This document shows, piece by piece, positions 8,622 to 17,112 of a stretch of DNA of 64,000 bases. Within the stretch, counting starts at the first letter, position 1, and every line of letters begins with the position of its first letter. This DNA comes from Paenibacillus sp. USDA918EY (GTDB lineage: Bacteria > Bacillota > Bacilli > Paenibacillales > Paenibacillaceae). The notes under the pieces are model-generated. The model was not told where the DNA came from. It did not search any database and saw only the letters and a list, made by a program, of their open reading frames with translations. The stretch lies in NCBI RefSeq assembly GCF_009870825.1, contig NZ_WTWY01000006.1:248001-312000 (forward strand), in the 5' to 3' direction. Position numbers and translations under genes: made by a program.

Positions 8622-8812
8622 AGCTCATGAGGCAGGTCTCCTGACTTACAGGTTGGGCGAAATCATCCCGGCCTTCCCATCCCTCCTTCATGGCGGAACA
8701 GTGGCATATCGGGACATACCTGTTTTACAGTGGCGGGACCGTGCCGGATTTGCACCGGCTTCCCTTTTCACCCGAAGAAACGGCGTCTCGCCGCTTTCCG
8801 GGACCTCATCAG
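8622..8812 (-). promoter_or_regulatory. Cobalamin riboswitch
   Basis: On the minus strand the leader contains GCCGGTGCAAATCCGGCACG with GGTCCCGCCACTGT after it, and further on the B12 box GTCAGGAGACCTGCC (8631-8645). These are the conserved blocks of the cobalamin riboswitch in the right order and spacing. It lies between the promoter at 8857-8885 and the terminator at 8453-8487. Cobalamin binding is expected to reduce expression of the uptake and assembly operon. The rest of the 700-bp leader (8488-8621 and 8304-8452) shows no gene. Confidence 0.93.
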
Positions 8813-8856
8813 CGTTCATTATTCATTTATTCCAGGCAATGCATCTCTAGCTTTTG

Positions 8857-8885
8857 ATTATAGGGGAAGATGGAAGAGGTGACAA
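8857..8885 (-). promoter_or_regulatory. Sigma-A promoter of the btuF-cobS operon
   Basis: On the minus strand TTGTCA is followed by exactly 17 nt and a perfect TATAAT. Transcription would begin near 8850, some 40 nt before the riboswitch core and about 545 nt before btuF. Confidence 0.85.
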
Positions 8886-8952
8886 TGGATTTTACGAGAA
8901 TAACCCGCGCCGGCATATGCTTTCAAATCAATCATTAAAAAAATGCCTTCGG

Positions 8953-8985
8953 CTTCGAAAGAATCGGTTTCGTCCCCTCCGCTTT
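8953..8985 (-). repeat. Short copy of the dispersed repeat (copy D)
   Basis: On the minus strand this reads AGCGGAGGGGACGAAACCGA and continues TTCTTTCG. It matches AGCGGAGGGGACGGAATCGA at 24775-24794 with two changes. It falls just past the cobC stop. On the same strand a small GCC-GAA-GGC hairpin followed by seven T (about 8934-8955) may act as a weak terminator for the cobD-cobC unit. Confidence 0.5.
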
Positions 8986-9006
8986 CTTTCGATTTTTATC
9001 GGGTCC

Positions 9007-9666
9007 TTACATATCTCCGAGATTTGCGCCGCTCCAGCCTTCCCCCGTCCGTTCCAGCGTCAGAACAAGCAGGTTCCCGGGTTCGATGCGGATATCCCAG
9101 AATGCGATTGTTTTCATAAAAGCATGCACGATCTGCCGGATCGCTCCGCCATGCGCCACAAGCAGTACCGAAGCGCAGGCTTTGTTACCCGAATTGCCAG
9201 TGTTTTCAGTGTTTTCAGTGCATCCGGCAGCCCTGCTTTCCGCTTCCTGCAGCATGAATGCCGCAAACGCGGCAATTCGGCTTTCAAACGCCTCCCAGGA
9301 TTCGCCCTGCGGCGGGGTCACGCGTTTCGGTTCGTCCAACCACTGCCGGTACAAAGCGTTGTCCTTAAGATGATCGTAGGTATGCCCTTCCCACACGCCA
9401 AAGTCCATTTCCCGCAAACGATGGTCGTATACGGCTTCTTCGGCCAGATCCGGACGCACCTCTCGCAAACTCTCCCGACATCGCGCCAGATCGCTGCAGT
9501 AGACCCTGCCAAAGCTTCGATCGCGAAGCTTTTCCCGGACGGGAGCCAGCTCCTCCCTGCCCCGGTCGCTAAGTCCGATGTCGGTATGCCCCAGATAACG
9601 TTTCTCCTCGTTCCACGGCGTTGTTCCATGTCTCATCAAAATAATCTCCAGCCGCTTCAAGTCCAT
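9007..9666 (-). CDS. cobC: Alpha-ribazole phosphatase-type histidine phosphatase CobC
   Basis: Phosphoglycerate-mutase-like phosphatase that in this pathway would remove the phosphate from alpha-ribazole phosphate or adenosylcobalamin phosphate. The 219-residue protein has the phosphohistidine motif LMRHGTTPWNEEKRY (His about residue 13), then REMDFGVWEGHTYDHL and the second catalytic His in LVAHGGAIRQ. The start at 9666 follows GGGAGG and overlaps cbiB by 10 bp. A start seven codons upstream is possible. An odd Thr-Glu-Asn/Gly-Asn stretch, encoded by a small ttttcagtg repeat near 9200-9224, sits before the second His motif. General histidine phosphatases look similar, so the function leans on the neighbours. 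Confidence 0.85.
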   Translation of the reverse strand: MDLKRLEIILMRHGTTPWNEEKRYLGHTDIGLSDRGREELAPVREKLRDRSFGRVYCSDLARCRESLREVRPDLAEEAVYDHRLREMDFGVWEGHTYDHLKDNALYRQWLDEPKRVTPPQGESWEAFESRIAAFAAFMLQEAESRAAGCTENTENTGNSGNKACASVLLVAHGGAIRQIVHAFMKTIAFWDIRIEPGNLLVLTLERTGEGWSGANLGDM

Positions 9667-10637
9667 AACGCGCCTCCCGCCGCCCATATAACCAGCAAAG
9701 CCAGCAGGACGAACAGAACCGAAACCGTCAGCAGCAGCCGATTAGCCAGCAAAATGTCGCGGGATTTCATCGGTCTGAACGCCTCGCCCATATACGCTCT
9801 GAACGATTCGACGCCGTGGTAGACGTTGACGCCGCCCAGCCGAATCCCCAGCGCCCCCGCGACGGTCGATTCGGGAAAGCCGCTGTTCGGGCTCGGGTGC
9901 TTGCGGGCATCCCGCCGCATCGTGCGCCAAGCTCTGCGCCAATTCATCCGGAGAAGAAAAGCCGACACGGTAAGCAATAACGCCGTCAGCCTTGCCGGAA
10001 TCCAATTGGCGATGTCGTCCAGCCGGGCCGAAGCCCAGCCGAGATGGAGGTATTTTTCGTTTTTGTAGCCGACCATCGAATCGAGGGTGTTCACCGCGCG
10101 GTAAGCCATGGCCAGCGGGGCTCCGCCGATCAGCGCATAAAACAGCGGGGAAATGACCGCATCCACGATATTTTCGGCGACGGTCTCCACCGTCCCCCGG
10201 ACGATCTCCGGCCCGTCGAGATGGGAGGTTTCGCGCCCGACAATCATGCTGAGGCTGCGGCGCGCCGCCGGCAGATCGCCGATCGCGAGATGACGGTATA
10301 CTTCCTTTCCCGCATCCTTCAATCCTTTAACGGCAATCGTCATGGCGATCAGCGCTACCTCTGCCGCCCAACCAAGCCAGGGATGGATCCCGTTTAACAC
10401 TTTGAGCAGCACCCAGGTGATGATCAGCGATCCTCCCGCGACGACTAGGGGCAGCAGCAGCCCCGCCATTTTGAATTGTTCCGGCTGAAATTGCCGGCGA
10501 ATCCAGTTCTCCATCCCTTTGATCGCCTTTCCCATCTGAATGACGGGATGCGGAATCCAGCGCGGGTCGCCGATCAGCAGATCCAGTATAAAAGCTCCGG
10601 CCAAAACGGCCATCGCCGTCAATGCCGCTCCGCCCAT
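9657..10637 (-). CDS. cbiB: Adenosylcobinamide-phosphate synthase CbiB
   Basis: Integral membrane protein that attaches aminopropanol (phosphate) to adenosylcobyric acid, giving adenosylcobinamide (phosphate). The 326 residues are normal for the family. Conserved stretches are LDLLIGDPRWIPHPVIQMG near the N-terminus, TVAENIVDAVISPLFYALIG, YRAVNTLDSMVGYKNEKY and HPSPNSGFPESTVAGALG. The start at 10637 overlaps the cbiZ end by 19 bp with GGAGGG about 12 nt upstream. An ATG eight codons later is an alternative. It lies between cbiZ, which supplies its substrate, and cobC. Confidence 0.95.
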   Translation of the reverse strand: MGGAALTAMAVLAGAFILDLLIGDPRWIPHPVIQMGKAIKGMENWIRRQFQPEQFKMAGLLLPLVVAGGSLIITWVLLKVLNGIHPWLGWAAEVALIAMTIAVKGLKDAGKEVYRHLAIGDLPAARRSLSMIVGRETSHLDGPEIVRGTVETVAENIVDAVISPLFYALIGGAPLAMAYRAVNTLDSMVGYKNEKYLHLGWASARLDDIANWIPARLTALLLTVSAFLLRMNWRRAWRTMRRDARKHPSPNSGFPESTVAGALGIRLGGVNVYHGVESFRAYMGEAFRPMKSRDILLANRLLLTVSVLFVLLALLVIWAAGGALWT

Positions 10638-11341
10638 GCCGTCAACAGACCCTCCTTCACCGCGCCGTACACCGCGCGTCCGACCATGGCGCCGAGATCG
10701 GTGGCCGTTCCCGCATACATATGCTCCACCGGGTAAGCCGCGCTTTGACTCACCCCGAGCATGATCGCGTCCGAGGTCGTTCCCGTGGCCACAAGCCCGT
10801 TTTCCGCGTCGCGCACATCAAGGTCGGCAAGCGCGGCCGCTTTCGCTTCCACCGCCGTCATGATGACATTAACCATCGCCGCCTGGGTCAGCTTCGCATC
10901 GATCATCAGTATGATGTTCACCGTGCCGGGGCGATACGCGGGATAGGTGGTCCGTTCGGAGCCGGCTTTGGCGGCATTCGAAGTCCCGGCGGTCACGCAG
11001 CAGAAAACGGCGGCCTCCCCGTTTTTTTCCTCCATCACCGAAGCATGCTTCAGCTGAACCGCGGTCAAAAGCCCGGCGGTCGTGTCAACCGGATACCGCC
11101 ATTCCCGCAGCCATTCGGCTACGTCGCGCACCGGATCGGAACAGTCGTAATTTTTGTCCACGTAAATGTTGGCCATTCTGCGCAGTCTCGTCACGCCTCC
11201 GCCGTACACCGCGCTTCCCATGGCCTCGAACGGTCCCGGTGCCTGAAGCAGCAGATGCCGATCCCCTTTCTTAAGCACAAGGCCAGGCCAAGCTGTAGAT
11301 GCGTATTCGGTTTCTTTTTCGATCAAAAATGGTGTTGCCAC
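10619..11341 (-). CDS. cbiZ: Adenosylcobinamide amidohydrolase CbiZ
   Basis: Salvage enzyme that cleaves the aminopropanol side chain of adenosylcobinamide or pseudo-cobalamin to give adenosylcobyric acid, which CbiB can rebuild. The 240-residue protein starts at GTG 11341 with GGGGGGAG upstream. It shows CVTAGTSNAAKAG, YRPGTVNIILMIDAKLT, and an Asp/Thr-rich C-terminal segment GLVATGTTSDAIMLGVS, which I recognise as CbiZ-family features. Association with cbiB, cobD and a B12 importer fits corrinoid remodelling. Confidence 0.88.
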   Translation of the reverse strand: MATPFLIEKETEYASTAWPGLVLKKGDRHLLLQAPGPFEAMGSAVYGGGVTRLRRMANIYVDKNYDCSDPVRDVAEWLREWRYPVDTTAGLLTAVQLKHASVMEEKNGEAAVFCCVTAGTSNAAKAGSERTTYPAYRPGTVNIILMIDAKLTQAAMVNVIMTAVEAKAAALADLDVRDAENGLVATGTTSDAIMLGVSQSAAYPVEHMYAGTATDLGAMVGRAVYGAVKEGLLTAWAERH

Positions 11342-11613
11342 CCCGCTCCCCCCTTAAGTACGAATCATTCCAATTCCTATTGAATTTTCTACAAAAAATA
11401 ACGTCCTGCTGACGGATCACGTCTACATCAGTTTCGATAACGTACAACGTCTACGAAACCGCCACCCGCGATCCGCTCACGGATCGCAAATTCAGCCCGC
11501 CGAACCTAAACATCTTGAAACATGATTTTCCAAACGTTACTTTCCCTTCGTTTCAGCGCCCTATTGTTTTGCAGATCCTGACGTGTTTCCTTGCCTTCCC
11601 ATCTGCCATCTAT

Positions 11614-12708
11614 TCATGAAGAAGACGATGTTCCGGCGATGACCTCGCCCATGACGTCCAGCAGCCGCGCATTGTCCGCATGCGTTTTGACGGCAACCCG
11701 AATATGTTCTTTACCCAACCCGGGGTACATGGCGCAGCTGCGGATCAGCACGCCGCGTCGGCCCATTTCGGCCTGCATGTTCTCCGCCGTCCATGGCGCC
11801 GGAAGACCCGCGAGCAGAAAATTCGCTTCGCCTTCGGTCACGTCGCAGCCCAACTTTCGTAAACCTGCGGCCATCAATCCTCTTTGTTCCGTAATAAGGT
11901 TGATCGTGTCCCGCTCGTAACCCTCGCCGCTTTGCAAACAGGCTTCCCCGGCAAGCAGCGCCAAGCCGTTCACGCTCCACGTAACCTGCTTGCCCGTCAT
12001 CGCCTGCGCCACATTCGGATGCGCCGCCGCAAATCCGAGCCGCAGGCCCGGAATCGCGTAAAACTTCGTCATCGACCGGACCAAAATCGTATGCGGATAC
12101 CGGGCCAGCGCCGGCAGCAGCGACTGCCGCTTCTTTTCCGGAATAAAATCGATAAACGCCTCGTCCACCACCAAATAGGTGCCGCAGCGTTCCGCAGCGT
12201 CGGCCAGACGGCGTAAATCCCCCGCGTCGTATTGAATCCCGTTCGGATTGTTGGGCTGGCCGATAAACAGCAGATCGACGGCTTGCAGCCGCTTTTCGAT
12301 CTCTTCGGCTTCGGCCCTCCATCCGCTGGCCCGCGAACCGTACACCGACTGCACTTCGGCGCCGAACTGCTCCGACAACTGCCTGTATTCCGAAAAGCAA
12401 GGTTCGACGATCCCCACCTTCCGGGGGCGCAGCGCCAGCAAAACGAGCGCCATGCACTCCGCCGCCCCGTTGCCGATGCACAGCTGCTCCGGCTGAACGC
12501 CCAAGCGGGCGCTTAACAGCTCTTTCAGCCCGCGGTGCCCGGGATCGGGGTAACGAATGATCGCAGGCAGCGCATCCCGCAGCTTCTCCATCACGCCGGG
12601 AGGCGGTCCCAGCGGGTTGATGTTGGCGCTGAAATCCAAAAAAACGCTCCGGCCGTAGATCTCCGCAGCGCTCTCCAAATCCCCGCCATGCCCGTATCTT
12701 TCCAGCAT
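11614..12708 (-). CDS. cobD: L-threonine-O-3-phosphate decarboxylase-type aminotransferase CobD
   Basis: PLP enzyme of the class I aminotransferase fold that makes (R)-1-amino-2-propanol phosphate for CbiB. The 364-residue protein begins MLERYGHGGDL and has LDFSANINPLGPP, the PLP contacts GNGAAE and GQPNNPNG, and the Schiff-base Lys in SMTKFYAIPGLRLGF (about residue 215). The ATG at 12708 has AGGAG 8 nt upstream; an earlier in-frame GTG overlaps that site and is less likely. Histidinol-phosphate aminotransferases are related, but the N-terminus and neighbours favour CobD. A 272-bp gap with a small perfect hairpin (about 11468-11487) separates it from cbiZ. Confidence 0.88.
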   Translation of the reverse strand: MLERYGHGGDLESAAEIYGRSVFLDFSANINPLGPPPGVMEKLRDALPAIIRYPDPGHRGLKELLSARLGVQPEQLCIGNGAAECMALVLLALRPRKVGIVEPCFSEYRQLSEQFGAEVQSVYGSRASGWRAEAEEIEKRLQAVDLLFIGQPNNPNGIQYDAGDLRRLADAAERCGTYLVVDEAFIDFIPEKKRQSLLPALARYPHTILVRSMTKFYAIPGLRLGFAAAHPNVAQAMTGKQVTWSVNGLALLAGEACLQSGEGYERDTINLITEQRGLMAAGLRKLGCDVTEGEANFLLAGLPAPWTAENMQAEMGRRGVLIRSCAMYPGLGKEHIRVAVKTHADNARLLDVMGEVIAGTSSSS

Positions 12709-12744
12709 ATGCCGCACTCCTGTCTGTTCACCATAATTGAATCC

Positions 12745-12774
12745 ATTATGGCGTTAATGTTTTTGCGGCGTCAA
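12745..12774 (-). promoter_or_regulatory. Promoter of cobD-cbiZ-cbiB-cobC
   Basis: On the minus strand TTGACG and CATAAT are separated by 18 nt, about 37 bp before the cobD start. No B12 box is seen in this leader, so this unit does not appear to have its own riboswitch. Confidence 0.65.
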
Positions 12775-12787
12775 TGCAAATTCTTTT

Positions 12788-12816
12788 TTGTTTCTTGCAA
12801 ACGATTGGTTTACAAT
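12788..12816 (+). promoter_or_regulatory. Promoter of lplJ
   Basis: TTGTTT and TACAAT are separated by 17 nt, divergent from the cobD promoter. The leader to lplJ would be about 165 nt; no known riboswitch was recognised in it. Confidence 0.5.
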
Positions 12817-12989
12817 AGATTCGAAAGCTGCTTTGGTTTTTGCAGAAAACGGGTATAAGCTGCATTCGGACCCTCTTTTTAGGGACGTTAAACTCATGTT
12901 TTTCGCATGCACCCGGGAGATCCCGATCAAGCCGCTTTTCATTTCGCAAATACCAAAGAATACAGGTCTTTAAACGGAGGAGTCAAGCT

Positions 12990-13994
12990 ATGCTGTTTAT
13001 CGATAACCAAGGCATTACCGATCCGGCCATCAACCTGGCCATCGAGGAATTTACGCTCAAGCATTTGCCGATGGAGGAAGACAGTTACCTGCTGTTCTAC
13101 ATCAACCGTCCTTCCATCATTATCGGCAAGCATCAAAATACGATCGAAGAAATCAACCAGGAATACGTCAGGGACCACAATATCCAGGTGGTGCGGCGTC
13201 TTTCCGGCGGCGGCGCGGTCTATCACGACCTCGGCAACCTGAACTTCAGCTTCATCACGAAAGATGACGGCCAGTCCTTCCACAACTTCCTGAAGTTTAC
13301 CCAGCCGGTCATCGATGCGCTGCGGAGCATGGGCGTGAACGCCGAACTGAGCGGACGCAACGACCTGCAGGTCGGAGAGCAAAAAATTTCCGGCAACGCC
13401 CAGTTCGCCACCCGGGGCCGGATGTTCAGCCACGGCACGCTCATGTTCAACCTGAACCTGGATGACGTGCAAGCTTCCTTGAACGCCAACCCGGAAAAAT
13501 TCAAATCCAAAAGCACCAAGTCGGTCCGCAGCCGCGTCGCCAACATCAGCGACCTGATGGATCGCAAGATGACGATCGAGGAGTTCCGCTCCGAGCTGCT
13601 GCGCGCCATTTTCAACATGGATCCGAAAGACGTTCCCCAGTATCATCTGACCGAAGCCGATTGGGAGAAAATCAACCAAATCTCCAAAGAGCGGTACCAA
13701 AACTGGGAATGGAACTACGGCCAATCGCCGGAATCGAACGTCAAACATACGAAACGTTTCCCTGTCGGCATCATCGACATCCGGATGGATATCAAGGACG
13801 CGCGCATTCAAAACATTAAAATCTACGGCGACTTTTTCGGCGTGGGCGACGTGGCCGATATCGAGGACAAGCTTCGGGGCAAACGCTACGAGGAGTCCGA
13901 GGTTCGCGAGGCGCTTCAAGGCGTCGATATCAAGCATTACTTCGGCAATATCGAAATGGACGATTTTATCGGGCTTGTCTTTTTGGAAGATTAA
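12990..13994 (+). CDS. lplJ: Lipoate--protein ligase LplJ
   Basis: Activates free lipoate with ATP and attaches it to lipoyl domains of 2-oxoacid dehydrogenases and GcvH. The 334-residue protein has the N-terminal catalytic domain motif RRLSGGGAVYHDLGNLNFSF and GRNDLQVGEQKISGNAQ, which carries the lipoyl-AMP-binding Lys. The C-terminal accessory domain FPVGIIDIRMDIKDARIQ completes it. Length matches long-form LplA/LplJ. The ATG follows ACGGAGGAG. The gene stands alone between a divergent cob unit and a terminator. Confidence 0.93.
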   Translation: MLFIDNQGITDPAINLAIEEFTLKHLPMEEDSYLLFYINRPSIIIGKHQNTIEEINQEYVRDHNIQVVRRLSGGGAVYHDLGNLNFSFITKDDGQSFHNFLKFTQPVIDALRSMGVNAELSGRNDLQVGEQKISGNAQFATRGRMFSHGTLMFNLNLDDVQASLNANPEKFKSKSTKSVRSRVANISDLMDRKMTIEEFRSELLRAIFNMDPKDVPQYHLTEADWEKINQISKERYQNWEWNYGQSPESNVKHTKRFPVGIIDIRMDIKDARIQNIKIYGDFFGVGDVADIEDKLRGKRYEESEVREALQGVDIKHYFGNIEMDDFIGLVFLED

Positions 13995-14030
13995 GCTCCG
14001 GCGATTCGCGAATTTTAAAAATAAATGCAA

Positions 14031-14070
14031 AAAACAGCATTCTTGCTTCCGGCAAGGACGCTGTTTTTTT
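14031..14070. terminator. Bidirectional terminator between lplJ and the rhamnosidase gene
   Basis: The stem AAAACAGC...GCTGTTTT, with inner pairing CTTGC/GCAAG, is flanked by A-runs and T-runs on either side. It serves lplJ on plus and probably the rhamnosidase gene on minus, which ends at 14239. Confidence 0.8.
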
Positions 14071-14238
14071 GTTTGGAGAGGGGCGGATCGTCGAAACTTG
14101 ATGGGAACCGGACTCCATTTATTCAACGGCGCTGCGGTGTACACGTTTCGGACGTCGCCTCGCCTCATATCATCGAACGGCAAAGCCAAGCGTCTCCCGC
14201 CTTCTTTAACGCGCCTTAGCAGCCTCTTTCATTCCTGC

Positions 14239-16980
14239 CTAAACGGCAAATTCGAAACGATATTGCCCCGAACCTGCTCTTACCTTGACTCCTTCAGCGG
14301 CCTTCTCCACGAACAGGATGCCTTCGGCGGAAGCTGTATCGATGTCCGACTCCTTGACCGTTTCCGGATCAGCCGCGGGCAATACGATCGTCGCCGTGGT
14401 GTTCGGCGGTATTGTGACGTCCATCCGCATCCGTCCATCCGCGATGCTCCATTTTGAAACGATCGTTCCGTACAAGGAGTCATAGGCCGCTTCGGCGGAG
14501 GTGATACCTATGCCTGGGCGCGGCTGAATGACAATCCCTTTGTAACCGGGTTCGGCTTCGCTGGTATCGATGCCTGCGACAACACCGTACAGCCATTCTC
14601 CGACCGAACCGTAGGCATAGTGGTTGAACGAATTCATCTCTTCGCTCCAGAACGAACCGTCCTCTTTGATGCTGTCCCAATGCTCCCAGATGGTCATTGC
14701 GCCTTTGCCGACCGAATAAAGCCATGACGGGTATTCCTTGCGCAGCACAAGCCTGTATGCCAATTCGTTGTACCCGTTCTCCGTCAGCACCCGGCATAAA
14801 TACGGCGTTCCGACGAAACCGGTGGTCAGCGCCGTGCCGTTATCCTCAATCATCGCGGCCAGCGTCCGCGCCACCCTTGTTTTCGTCTCGCCCTCGACAA
14901 GCCCGAACGCCAGCGCAAGCACATGGGCCGTCTGCGTATGCGCGCATAGTCGTCCGCTAGGCGTAACGAACTCCTGCCGGAACGCATCGACGATCCGTCT
15001 ATGCAGGTCGCGGTATTCGCCGGCAATCTCGCTTCGGCCGATCAAAGCCGCGGACCGCGCGAATAAATCCGTCGAATACGCAAAATAGGCGGTGGCGATC
15101 AAATCCGTCGGCGTTGCCCGGGAGTCGGCGTTAAGATGCAGCCAATCGCCAAAATGAAACCCCGTATTCCACAGCGTTTCCTGTTCGCCTTGTCCGCGAA
15201 TGTAATCGATCCATGCCTTCATGCTGTCAAACTGTTCTTCCAGGATGCGCGTATCCCCGTAACAAAGATACAGCGTCCAGGGACAAATGACCGCCGCGTC
15301 GCCCCAGGCCGACGAAGAATGCATTTCCGCGCTTTCCGGGAATATGTTCGGAATGACCGCCGGAACGCCCCCGTCCGGCAATTGATCCGCCTTCAAGTCC
15401 CGCAGCCATTTCGTGAAAAACGGCCCGACTCCCATGTTGAAAGCGGCGGTTCGGATAAACACCTGGGCATCCCCGGTCCATCCGAGCCGTTCATCCCGCT
15501 GCGGACAATCGGTCGGCACGTCAAGGAAATTCCCTCTCTGCCCCCAAACGATATTTTGCTGCAGCTTCGACACTTGTTCGTCGGAGCAGGCAAACGTCCC
15601 CGTCGCCTCCATGCCGCTGTATATGACGCAGCCCGTAAAGTCATCGAGGTTGATTTCGCCGGGATATTGGACGACGTGCACATAACGGAAGCCCATAAAC
15701 GTGAATTCGGGTTGATAGGTCTCCTCCACCCCTCCCCGGCAAATGTACTTTGCCGTCTGCTTCGCTTTGCGCAGATTAGCGGTGTACACGTTGCCGTTGC
15801 GGTCGAGCACCTCAAAATGGCGCAGTTCCGCCACCGCTCCCTCCGTTGCGCCGCGGACGGTGAAACGGACGGCGCCCACCATGTTTTGGCCAAAGTCGAT
15901 GACCGTTTCCCCGGCAGGCGTCACGATGAAAGCGGCCGGCTTCAACTTATGCATCACCTTCGGCAGCTCGTTCTCCTGGCAGACAAGCATCGATTTCGGG
16001 TACTCAACGACAGATGCCCGTATCCAACCGGCGGTTCTCGGCATAACCTTTCCTGCTTCATGTAAGCCGATTTCGGTACCCGCGCTGATTTCGGCATCGT
16101 ATCCTTCACCGTTCCAGGTCCCAGGCATTGCCCAGTCCGCAATTTCGAGCCGGGCATCGTAAATCTCCCCGTCGTAGATCTCCGACATCAGCACAGGCCC
16201 GGTCGACGCCTGCCAGCTTTCGTCCGAGCAGATCACCGCTTCGCGGCCATCCTTGTACAAGACATGCAGCTGAACAAGCGCCGCCCGGTCAGAACCGTAA
16301 TATCCGTTGTTGTTTTCCCAGCCGAGCGCGCTTTGATGCCAGCCTTTCGCCAGCACGACGCCAACGGTATTGTCGCCTTCGGCCACAAACTCCGTCACGT
16401 CGTAGGTCTGTACTTGAAGCCGTTTGTTATAACTCGTCCAGCCCGGAGCCAACACGCCGTCGCCCGCCTTGCGGCCGTTCAGTTCAAGCCGGTAGGCGCC
16501 AAGCGAAGTGGCGTACACTCTGGCACGGACGATCTCTCCATCCAACCGGAAGCCGCGCCGCAGCAAATATGCTGCATCCTCATTCCACCCCTGGCTCTTG
16601 GCATCGCAGGTGATCCACGAAGCCTGCCAGGAATCCTCCCGGAAGTTCCCGGTCTCCCAAAAAACCGTCCCGCTCCAGTCGGCCGCCGCGGAGCGCCGAT
16701 CCCATGCCCGTACGCGGGCGTAATAACGGGTGCGTTCCTCCAGCGGTTCTCCTCCATACTCGACATGAACGGAACGGTCGGATTCGATTTTTCCGCTGTC
16801 CCAAATCGGGCGGTTAAAATCGGGATCTTCCTTCGCAACCTGTATCTGGTAAGCCGCTTGCAGGACATGCCGCTCCCCTTTGCCCGCCTCCAGCTTCCAG
16901 CTCAGTCTCGGCCGGATCGGCCCGATCCCGAGCGGATTTCGGACATATTCGCTCCGCAAATCGGTAACGCGTAAGTTCAA
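14239..16980 (-). CDS. Alpha-L-rhamnosidase, glycoside hydrolase family 78
   Basis: Hydrolyses terminal alpha-L-rhamnose from plant or microbial glycosides. The 913-residue protein begins LNLRVTDLRSEYVRNPLG, the usual N-terminal signature, followed by beta-sandwich modules. The (alpha/alpha)6 catalytic barrel carries TDCPQRDERLGWTGDAQ (about residue 490), which includes the general acid region, and TIWEHWDSI (about 763) with the proposed base Glu. There is no signal peptide, so it probably acts in the cytoplasm on imported oligosaccharides. The start is TTG with GAGGAGGGG upstream; a longer reading from 17046 lacks such a site. It is divergent from an AraC-type regulator that probably controls it. 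Confidence 0.92.
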   Translation of the reverse strand: MNLRVTDLRSEYVRNPLGIGPIRPRLSWKLEAGKGERHVLQAAYQIQVAKEDPDFNRPIWDSGKIESDRSVHVEYGGEPLEERTRYYARVRAWDRRSAAADWSGTVFWETGNFREDSWQASWITCDAKSQGWNEDAAYLLRRGFRLDGEIVRARVYATSLGAYRLELNGRKAGDGVLAPGWTSYNKRLQVQTYDVTEFVAEGDNTVGVVLAKGWHQSALGWENNNGYYGSDRAALVQLHVLYKDGREAVICSDESWQASTGPVLMSEIYDGEIYDARLEIADWAMPGTWNGEGYDAEISAGTEIGLHEAGKVMPRTAGWIRASVVEYPKSMLVCQENELPKVMHKLKPAAFIVTPAGETVIDFGQNMVGAVRFTVRGATEGAVAELRHFEVLDRNGNVYTANLRKAKQTAKYICRGGVEETYQPEFTFMGFRYVHVVQYPGEINLDDFTGCVIYSGMEATGTFACSDEQVSKLQQNIVWGQRGNFLDVPTDCPQRDERLGWTGDAQVFIRTAAFNMGVGPFFTKWLRDLKADQLPDGGVPAVIPNIFPESAEMHSSSAWGDAAVICPWTLYLCYGDTRILEEQFDSMKAWIDYIRGQGEQETLWNTGFHFGDWLHLNADSRATPTDLIATAYFAYSTDLFARSAALIGRSEIAGEYRDLHRRIVDAFRQEFVTPSGRLCAHTQTAHVLALAFGLVEGETKTRVARTLAAMIEDNGTALTTGFVGTPYLCRVLTENGYNELAYRLVLRKEYPSWLYSVGKGAMTIWEHWDSIKEDGSFWSEEMNSFNHYAYGSVGEWLYGVVAGIDTSEAEPGYKGIVIQPRPGIGITSAEAAYDSLYGTIVSKWSIADGRMRMDVTIPPNTTATIVLPAADPETVKESDIDTASAEGILFVEKAAEGVKVRAGSGQYRFEFAV

Positions 16981-17112
16981 GTTTATTCCCCTCCTCGCTT
17001 CGACATGGAAAATCTTATCCTCAGTATATCGAACTAAATATTGCAAAATATGGGTTATTCCATGTATTTTTATAGGGGATTCCGTTTAGTTTTTTTGGGA
17101 GGGGAATTTCGT

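Noticed and set aside
8653..8850. Small open frame inside the btuF leader
   Set aside because: It lies antisense to the cobalamin riboswitch, whose conserved blocks explain the sequence.
11468..11487. Perfect GCGATCCG/CGGATCGC hairpin between cobD and cbiZ as a terminator
   Set aside because: No T-run follows on either strand; noted only as a small inverted repeat.
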